Positions 55,633 to 64,000 of a DNA stretch of 64,000 nucleotides are shown in pieces. The stretch is from Dendrophyllia cribrosa. Taxonomy: Eukaryota > Cnidaria > Anthozoa > Scleractinia > Dendrophylliidae. The translations under genes were made by a program, and so were the position numbers. The stretch is taken from contig JAJLRJ010000008.1 in NCBI GenBank assembly GCA_024195265.1, positions 22,213,458-22,277,457 on the forward strand, read 5' to 3'. Under the pieces are notes generated by a model. The model searched no databases. It saw only the letters and a program-made list of their open reading frames with translations, and was not told where the DNA came from. How positions within the stretch are numbered: the first letter of the stretch is position 1; each line of letters opens with the position of its first letter.

Positions 55633-55939
55633 AGAAGGCATTACTATTCAATGGACTCATCAAAAGATGTGGGAAGTTGGTCCAGAAATAAAGACAATAA
55701 AGCTAAGAAGAAACATACAACAAACAGTGCCACCGTCTACTATTACGTTTAATCATGCAAAAGTTCTGCTCTTCTACTTAAGATAAACGAAACTGTGACA
55801 AATAAATCAAAATCAACAGTAACAAAAAACACTCGTCCTATGTATTCTAAGGAGCTATTTGTCTACCCTGTTTGAGACAGCAAGCGGTAAATTGAAAACC
55901 GCTCTGCTTTATACTTGATGTATGCCAGGTGACTTCAAA

Positions 55940-58900
55940 CTAATACATTGAAATGGCGGCGAACAACATTGACAAAAACAGGCCAGTGGTTATGCTGACA
56001 GCAGATGCGCCCTCTGTAGGCATCTCGACAGGGAAGCTGGCCTTGACGTTTCGGCCGTTGAGGTCCTGCACTGGACGGTAAGTGTTCACAAGCTGTGAAC
56101 CGTCTTTTTTCTTGAGACCAAACAGAAGGTCAATCTAAAAAGAGAAAACCACAGTGAGCGGTGGTTAATTGATAACGAATTCATAGGTAATTGCTCCACT
56201 GATAACATTTCTAAAGCGCGAGTAATTTATTGAGTGGACTATAATTAAAGCAGCTTGACTCGAGGTAAACTGTTTGCTTCTTTACTTTGACACGGACCTG
56301 AGGCTGAGCGGATGACATTTTCTGAATAAAATCAATTCTAAATCATGGTGTATTTTTTGACCTGATTGGTCAGTAGTTGTGAAGACTCAAAACGTGATCT
56401 AGACAGTTTCCGTCCATTACTTTTAGTCGTTTTAAAGACCCAGTATTGTCCGTTATGCTTCAGCACCTCTGAACAATAGAAGCCTCGCTCCTATGAAACC
56501 CAAAACAATAACAGAGGCACGTGAAGCATAATGGACAATACTGGGTCTTTAATGTATCGTCGGCCTAATTGTTGCTGAGATAATCTAGTCGGTTGTAGTC
56601 CATTACTTTTGGTTGTTTATTGCTAATACGTTGTCGGCCAGACTGTTGCTAAGATACTTGTTACTTTACCTGATACTGTGATATTTTGACGGTATCTTTG
56701 AAAACTGTCCAAGTGACAACCTCATTGCACGTGGGAGTGGTTAGAGAACCGCTATACCGGAAGTAATTCGTCTTGTTGGCAGGCAATAGGTCGATCAACT
56801 TAAAGGCCGGCATGTACGTCTTATTGCCTGTGGAAATTGATAATAACACTAAGAATCGATTAAAAACAACGTGTTTTTACTACTTCTTCGATTACTCCAA
56901 CTGTATCCAGGGCGGAATCAGACCACGTAAGTTGGGGAGGGGGAGGGGAAAGGGATGGGTGATGGGGAGGGAGAGGGTGAGGGCGAATCCCGGACTCCTC
57001 GCCATTGCAACTCTCAGACTAGCTGGATCAGAAAGGCGAACGTCTGTAGACATAAAGTAAACACTTACCCATGGTGAAACCTTTGGCATTTTGCAAAAAC
57101 GAGAATGCTGCATTGTTGTTGCCTTTAACCTGGAGCGAAAGTAAAGGAACTGGTCATAAGCTATTACAAGGGGATTAAGGGCCTTGAGCAATTAACGATG
57201 AGAACGTTGGGATCCCGAACATCGATTGTTTCTCTCTTTCCGTTTTCCGGACGTCATCGCCTCAAAGCATGGGCGTTTTTTTATTCGTGTCAAGAAACAA
57301 GCGTGCTATACTAAACGGTCTTTTCAGTTCGTATTTTTTTTTTACCAAATACGATCGTCTGGGTGACTGGTAAGGGTACTGCGTTTAAGAAAGTCTGTTG
57401 CTGGCGATTGACTCAGTTACGGCAACCTCGGCAAAACTATCTTTCCAATCTTCAGAAACGTTTACCGTCACTGGTCGTGATGTGACTGGTTCTGTAGACT
57501 TATTGGAAATATGATTGGTCAGTTTCGGTCACTTTCGATCACTTTAATAAGGCTGGTTTAACGAACACTCAAACGAAAACATAAACGCAAACGCATATGA
57601 AAACGCAAACACATGAAAACGCAAACTCATATGAAAACGCAAACGCATATGAAAACGCATATGAAAACGCAAACTCACATGAAAATGCAAACGTAAACTC
57701 ATATACAAACGCAAAGATACGCACGCGCATTTGAGCATCCCAAGAAGGCGAACAAAGACGGCGAAGATTCAATATGGCGGACGGCGCAAGAAAATATAAG
57801 AGAAGATATGAAAAAGATGAGAGCTCGAGAAAAGCCTCCAGCAACCACCAAACCGTGGAGGCATGAAACAAGAATTTTTTCACCTTACGTTTGCGATTGC
57901 GTTTGCGTTACCCCGGTTCACACGTGTGGAAAGCAAGCGCAACTGAATTGTAAATTTTCCATTTCTTGTGCCAGCACTTGCGTTTGCGTTACGGTAGTTC
58001 ACACGTGCGTTTGCTTGCGCATGCGCTTGCGTTTGCGTTTTGCGTCGCTCGTGTCAACCAGACTTTATTGTCAGTCAAATCTACCTTTGAAATTAACTTT
58101 ACCTCAATAAAGACACCAAGAACGGCGAGACCATCTCCGTTGCCAACTGCTTCGGAAATGTTGGCATATTTGGTGTTGTAGCTGACAAAGTGCAACTGTG
58201 AAAAAAAAAGAAAAAAGGTAAAAAGTCTGGCAATATGGTTCTAACTGTCGAGGTTGTAGATTAAATATCAAGGTGTGACCATTCAGATATATTCTGAAGT
58301 TCTTTCATGAGGTGATTTTCGTTTATCACGGTTTTCCCTGGTGAAAATTTCAGACCATTTGTGACATGCGTGATGGTCCAAAGAGAAAATATTGCATGAC
58401 AAGTCAATGACAAAACAATGCATATGAGGAGATATAGAAAAGGTGGTTTGCAACTATTCCCTGAGGATTTAAAACACAAAAGCGCACGGGCCATGCTGGT
58501 GGATGGAACAAAAGAAAGTAATAGAAGATAACGAGAAATGTTCTGTTTCGTACACCAGCGTGACGTTAGTTGAAAACGTCCTATTGTGTGATGGTCAAGA
58601 ATGGAATGTGTGACAAACCAAACAATCTCATTAACTCACCTCAGCAGCATATTGTTTTCCGTTCATCGTGTGCTCCGACCCCATCGCGTTAGTTGATCCC
58701 CAGTGAAGGTGGAATTGAACGGTTTTGTAAACATCACTGAGACCTCCTTTACTGACACTGTAAACTCCACCCGGGAATGCAACTTTAAGGCCGTGGCCAT
58801 TGTTCTCAACAGTGAAATTGATGTTTGGTGAATCGATATAATTCGTGAGTGTGAACGCCCCCAAGGCTTTGTCATAAGTTGCTTTAGCGCTCTCAATGTC

Positions 58901-60532
58901 GATTGGGGATTGCTTCTTCCCCGAACTGCAGATACCTCCCCAATGTTTAGGGCCTGTAACAGAGGTTGATTTTTAAGCACATATGAGTATCAAAAACCAT
59001 AAAATGCTGGGTGGCAAGAGCGCCAATTAGCCATATATTATTGCAAAATTTCGAGTTTTGTAACAAAGAGTATCTAGTATCAGGCTCAAATTACCAGAGA
59101 AAGTTTATTGTGCTATTTCCTTTCAATATTCGGAATTGATTTTTTGGGAGATCGACTTGTAATGAATGAGGCGCATGAGGCAACGAATGTAAACAAAGAT
59201 TCGCCTATATTAATTTTGTACGGTAAAAGATGCTTAAAGAACTGGGTTGTTGATTAAGCTGGAAATCGGTTCGTCCACAGTTTTTGTGAATGGATCACAA
59301 AATTCCCAAATGGAAACTCTGTTGGAATTATCAGCTCTAAACGCTGCAATCGGGTTAAGTTTGCGCATGGCCAGGAACTCAGTGGTAGAAATAAATAATG
59401 TTCCTTACATTTTATGTTTGGAAATGTTGGAATATATCAATGCACCTTTGAAGAAATCCCGTTTATCCTAAGAAAAATATTTACATATATTCGCCTGAGT
59501 GGGCAAAAGGCAAATAGAAAATATGGTAAACATCCACCTTACCTTTGGCGTCATCCGGATCATAGTTCCATTCAGAATCTAGCAGAGACAGAAAGAAGAC
59601 AACAACAACAACAAATATTTAAACAGGGTAACCACTTCAGTTAATAATGAAGACATAACAAGAATAGTTAGCGTAACAGGTGCTTCTGCTTCTGCGCAAG
59701 ATACAATAGTTCAACAGAATATGTAATCCACTAGTACGCTAGATTTCCAGCCGTTTTCATGCCTTCGTGTGCGGAGGAACGCTCGCGGACGCACTGAACG
59801 CATGGCATGCAATCTAGTCTTCTCGGCGCTTCTCCAGATGTTATCAACGGCTTCCAACTGGAGACATATCTGGTGGGAAATGTTATTTATTAAATATCAT
59901 ATATTTTTAACGGTGTACCACAGAAACGTACTCCTTGATAGCTTTCATTTGAAAAGTCACATTTTGTAATTTATTTATTCTCGATTATATTCGTTAATTT
60001 ATTCGAATGCCCTTCTGTCGCCACCAATAAATTAAAGTAATGCTAAATGAGGTTTCATTTCAATGGTTGGGATATTTTAAATATAACTAATGTTAACGAC
60101 TCAAGGTTTCGCCAACAACCTCGATCAAAAAAAAAATTATTTCTGTTAGAGGAGTACAAGAAAATAAGCATCATTGAGGATTTTAAATTTTGAAAGGATC
60201 GATGTAGCCCTCGCAGGAGAATTTCTTCGTTGCTGCTGGCATGCCAAGTTTTCTTTGTCTCCGGAATTCATCTCTTTATTCCTGTCCGCCAAAATCCATT
60301 TTCAAGACCTTCCAAAAAAGCACCCATCTGTTAATTTCTTGTTTAATGATTGCACTGGTTTGTATCCAAGTAAAATTTTGCTCCATCGTTACCAAAATAG
60401 TCTTCATAAAAAATAAACAACAAGAAAACTAAAAGAAAAGTAACTGAATGATGTTGTGTACATACCATCTGCACTGAAGGCAAGCAATGCACAGTTGACA
60501 AACAGAAACACGGTCAGTAGATAATATCCCAT
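55940..60532 (-). CDS. Secreted alpha carbonic anhydrase, probably GPI-anchored
   Basis: Seven minus-strand exons, 60532-60466, 59578-59543, 58953-58640, 58195-58103, 57129-57069, 56827-56670 and 56134-55940, join without frame breaks to 307 residues. Residues 1-20 are a signal peptide (MGYYLLTVFLFVNCALLAFS). Zinc ligands are His116, His118 (FHLHWGS) and His141 (LHFV). His88 in NNGHG is the proton shuttle, and SLTTPTC is the substrate loop, so the enzyme should be active: CO2 + H2O to HCO3- + H+. Two cysteines (GGIC and TPTC) match the disulfide of extracellular isoforms. The last 20 residues are hydrophobic after a small-residue stretch (EGASAVS), as in GPI-anchor signals; a single C-terminal helix is the alternative. 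In corals such enzymes serve carbon supply and calcification. The downstream ATG at 60532 was preferred over 60607 because it starts the signal peptide directly. Introns 4 and 6 contain MITEs. Confidence 0.95.
56436..56548. mobile_element. Small TTAA-flanked MITE in carbonic anhydrase intron 6
   Basis: AGACCCAGTATTGTCCGTTA and ATGGACAATACTGGGTCT pair; TTAA is at 56432-56435 and 56549-56552. Its 113 bases are nearly all arm. Confidence 0.88.
57545..58070. mobile_element. TIR element in carbonic anhydrase intron 4
   Basis: AATAAGGCTGGTTTAACGAA mirrors GTGTCAACCAGACTTTATT loosely. The left half stacks CATATGAAAACGCAAAC words and the right half GCGTTTGCGTT words, which are their complements. It ends about 30 bases from the donor of exon 58195-58103. 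Confidence 0.75.
59579..60465. other. Carbonic anhydrase intron 1
   Basis: It contains one fragment of the 8400-9075 repeat family (59910-59960) and a CAA trinucleotide stretch at 59600-59612. No gene is seen. Confidence 0.5.
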
Positions 60533-62407
60533 CTTCGACTCTATTCCAGCAGAAAAAAAAAAATAAAGAACACGAAATTCAGATGGTAAACGGAATGGAA
60601 ATAACATCAGAATTGCTGTAGAAATATGGTAGAAACGTATTGACTGTTGGTCCTTGAAAATCCTTACCGCAAATTCTTACCGGAAGATGCGTGTTTTACC
60701 GAAAGGAATTAAAGAAACGAAGAACAGAAGAGATGTTAAAATAAGTTTACCAAGAATACAGCTTATTTGAACAAACGCATTCGCGACTTTTCTCCGCTTC
60801 TTGCCGGGAGCCACACAAAGGAATGGTCAAGGAAAAATATCGTGCAATGACCCGGCCCCCAGAGAAAAAAATATCGTGCAGGGCTGGAGGGGAAAAAATC
60901 ATAACGAGCACCCTAAAATCCCTACAAACCCCCACCCCCCACCCCCCCACCCCCCCCCCATCAGTGTTAACTAATGGTCCACCCCTTACGAAAACCATGG
61001 AACCGTGGAATAAAACATCACTGCCCCTCCTACTTTCGTTGAAAGCCCCTCCCACTTCAAAATTTCCGAAGAATTGTCCCGGGAATCTTGCTAAAATATA
61101 ACACAAAAGATCTTTGTGTTGTGTCATGATTTACCCTATGTTTGGGGTTACTTCGGTATAAAAACCTGTGATATTGTTTCTTTGTTTTGTACCTATTGTT
61201 GTTTTGCATTCTATCGTTTTAAACTTTTTGTTTTCTTTGTTTTATGTCACTCGTGTGACGTAAAACGTGTATCGTGTATCGTATCACTCGCAAAAAGTAG
61301 GATGAGCCTACTCTTTCCAGCAATCAAAGAAAATATTTTTCCATTAAAAGACCTTGACAAAGTCTCCTTTTTTTCTTCAACGATTACTTAGATAATTTTT
61401 CTTCGTCACTGTAAGTCCATCTGAGGCTTCCACGTCCGCATATAAAATGTGTCTGGGTTTTGAACACAAACATGATTTCTCAAGAATTTAGTTAATGACT
61501 ATTCAGTACAATGACTAATACAGTGCAGCGCTCAAATGTGTGACCACTTTAAATTAATTTGCACTCTTTCGTGCAATTATCTAACCAAGTGACCCCAAAA
61601 TAAACCACTTTTAATTTATGCGCATTCTTTTGTTCAGATAATCCAATCAGAAGATGAAGATAGCTCTAGCCTCAAGCCAACTCAACAACAAAAGCAAAGC
61701 AACAAGTGATATTACGAAAGTAAATTGTTGTTTCGTGGATGCCATTTTTGGACGCCTTTTTGCGGATAAAGATCCAACTCGTTTTGAAACTGTCGAATAA
61801 AAACGAACAACCAAAGAGAATTATTCCATGGCTTTAAAACAGCCGGCAGCGTAACCTGCGTGGTGCGACAGCATGAATCACGAGCAACGAGCGCGGAACG
61901 CGAGGAAGAGAAAAAACACGTCGCAAATTAGCATGACTTTTGAGACAGTGTTTCTTCATGGATTAGGATCCAAGTCGTTTTGAGACTGTTCTCGGCAATT
62001 ATTTTAAGCTCCTTAAAGTTTGTTGTGTGTTTATAACTCGGAGTTAGGCCAACTTCCGTTGTTTAATTTTATAATGACGTATGTATGTCGGGCTGCTAGT
62101 TTTATAATGTGTTTGATTCCTTCCATTTTATTGCTTCAACGATGCGGATGTTTGAGATCCAAAAGCCTGTATTTCTTCGATCAAATTGTCGTTAAAAAAT
62201 TCACGTTTCTTCCGGATGAAGTACCGATCAAATTAAATGAGTATGTTTGAACTTCGATCAATTCAATAACTTACTCTTATTATATTAACAGTCAACTGAA
62301 TGATCGATCCTGATGTTTCCAGAACGAGATTCTTGCACAAACAAAATAATTTGCCTCAAGTCTTTCTATTAATACCAACAAAGATAAATTATTTCAACAA
62401 TGTCAGA
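60533..62407. other. Upstream flank of carbonic anhydrase; no gene seen
   Basis: It should hold the promoter. A C-rich stretch lies at 60930-60959. A block at about 61740-62040 is repeated in direct orientation at about 63660-63940. Confidence 0.4.
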
Positions 62408-62412
62408 TTAGA

Positions 62413-62556
62413 GGCAGTGGGTCCTCGTTTTAGACCAGCGGTTTCTTCGTTTAAGACCAGTTGGTCTTCGTTTTAGACCAGTGGGTCCTCGTTTTAGACC
62501 AGTTGGTCTTCGTTTTAGACCAGTGGGTCCTTGTTTTAGACCAGCGGGTCTTCGGT
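62413..62556 (-). repeat. 21-bp minisatellite
   Basis: About seven tandem copies of a 21-base unit; on the minus strand it reads GGTCTAAAACGAAGACCAACT with variants. As the unit is a multiple of three it makes a GLKRRPT-type peptide repeat in a short open frame, but no gene signal accompanies it. Confidence 0.85.
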
Positions 62557-64000
62557 CTTTGTATTTGACACACCCGAATTCGGAATTCTGTTCAGCTGCA
62601 GTTCTGTTGTCCTGCTCCTGTGCATAGGATTTGAGAAATGAATAGCATGTTATAATTACTTTTTGGAGGAAACGGTTCTTACATTTTGGGTTTAGCTGAC
62701 TGTAGATTTTGATTAACGGCTCTGTCAGTCTTGAACGCAAAACACAACACCAGTTCAGATGTCCTGCTCCCGAGCATAAATTTGGAATGGCATGCTTGAC
62801 CTCATTCGACCACTCACCGGTTTTCATCGAAATGTTTGATTGTGGAAAGACATTTGTAAGACGTTTGCTCGAAAATAGGTCTTATAACATTTATTTTTTA
62901 ATAACACTTGGCTAGTAGATAGCATCCGTACAGCAGAAACGTCCTAAATATTTTCGCATGACGCAAAAAACGTTCTCTTCCCTTCATCGGCATTTGTTGT
63001 GTCTACTGTCGATGCGTACGTGTAGTAGACAGTTTTGAAAACCGAAAGTTGTAACAATGAAAGTTATTCGTCGTCACACCATTTCAACAAGTTGAAAGAT
63101 TTCTTCGGCTGTCGGAGGGTCTCGTCATTTTTGCGTGATTTTTATCGCCTGACTACTGTGCGTGCCGATTTTTCTTTTCCTCTTATCAGTCAAGGAAGTG
63201 TATTCTAAAAGGTTAAGTATTTGACTTCCAGTTCTAGCGGATGGAAGACACAGAGAATCAAAGCGTTCACACAGCACGACACCACGCTTCATTCGGTGAA
63301 GGTACCTCAGTAGTAGTAGTAGTAGCTGCCTCAGTAGACTAGCACACCTCATCTGTCAACAAACTTGTACAGGTACAGAGCGACTTTTACCGTCGAGTTA
63401 AAAATATCACGTAAAGCTAAAAATAAACTAGGTGTTCCAAACTACCTACGACATAATCCGATCTTACTACGAAGCTAGTCTCTTGTGAATTACGAAGTTG
63501 TTCCAAAGAGTAACGGAAACACACGATAATTTACCGAGGTCGATTACGTCGGGAATGATCCCCAAAATGTCCAAAATCATACCCCTCAACAACTTAGGAT
63601 ATCAGGTTACTTGATACCCCTCGTTAAAAAGAAGAGGCAAATTAGCATAACGTGTAAGACAGTGGTTCTTCGTCACGGATAAAGACCCAAGTCAAGTCTT
63701 TTTTAAACTGTCGAATAAACTCAGGGTTTTAAAACAGCTAGCGTAACCTACGTAGCAGCGTGAATTGCAGCTTAATGCGGACAACCAGCAAGGAAGAGAA
63801 AAAACAAATCACAAATTGGCATGACTTCTGAGATAGTGTTTCTTTGTCACGGATAATTAAAGACCCAAGATCCAGTAGTGGTTTCTTGCAATTACTTTCA
63901 GCTCCTTTAAGTTTGTTGTGTGTTTTTAACTTGCTGATTTGTGAAGTGTTTGATACTTATCTGTCAATCTTTGGGCGCGTATTCCAAAAAAGACGAAAAG
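62557..64000. other. No gene seen
   Basis: It contains an AGT microsatellite (about 63309-63327) and the second copy of the direct repeat (about 63660-63940, words ATGACTTCTGAGATAGTGTT and GTTTGTTGTGTGTTTTTAAC). Otherwise featureless to me. Confidence 0.4.

Noticed and set aside
57544..57883. Phe-rich minus-strand frames
   Set aside because: They are products of the stacked CATATGAAAACGCAAAC words of a TIR element.
60404..60607. Upstream ATG at 60607 as the carbonic anhydrase start
   Set aside because: It would add 25 residues before an already well-formed signal peptide; the ATG at 60532 fits secreted enzymes better.

Overview
The window is animal nuclear DNA. It has short exons with GT/AG junctions, introns of 0.1-3 kb, an AT-rich background and a very dense load of small inverted-repeat transposons. 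The best guess is an anthozoan cnidarian, possibly a stony coral. This rests on gene content (a secreted, apparently GPI-anchored alpha carbonic anhydrase, a compact K2P channel, RNF25) and on the repeat style; no marker in the window proves the species.

Five host genes can be read. (1) On the + strand, 822-11069, are the last seven recognisable exons of a leucine-rich-repeat protein with an acidic C-terminus; its 5' part lies left of the window. (2) On the - strand, 13370-14488, is a single-exon seven-helix membrane protein resembling the PRRT3/PRRT4 C-terminal domain. (3) On the - strand, 26967-30477, is a complete two-exon two-pore-domain potassium channel. (4) On the + strand, 36386-47369, is a complete ten-exon RNF25-type E3 ubiquitin ligase (RWD, RING-H2, long disordered tail). 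(5) On the - strand, 55940-60532, is a complete seven-exon secreted alpha carbonic anhydrase.

Most of the rest is mobile DNA. Small TIR elements fall into groups by target duplication: TA (1617-2074, 24417-25104, 29164-29383, 41252-41858, 51776-52655 and others), TTAA (16605-17399, 21581-22133, 55165-55609, 56436-56548 and the large one at 31459-36130) and TAA (15178-15621, 53539-54336). The 31459-36130 element has nearly identical 1.07-kb terminal repeats and carries decayed coding sequence. It sits about 250 bp upstream of the RNF25 start codon, between RNF25 and the divergent K2P gene. LINE pieces lie at 6155-8195 (-), 25590-25880 (+) and 48838-52893 (+). The last is interrupted by several MITEs and by a Crypton-like tyrosine-recombinase fragment. 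tRNA-derived SINE-like sequences occur at several places.

The genes do not form an operon-like unit. The observations most worth following are the long-TIR TTAA element at the RNF25 promoter, three PPG-hydrophobic motifs at the end of RNF25 next to an in-frame 117-118-codon tandem repeat, a TASK-like pH-sensing histidine in the K2P filter, multi-level transposon nesting (41048-42005 and 48838-52893), and a THAP-domain fragment inside a short TIR element.
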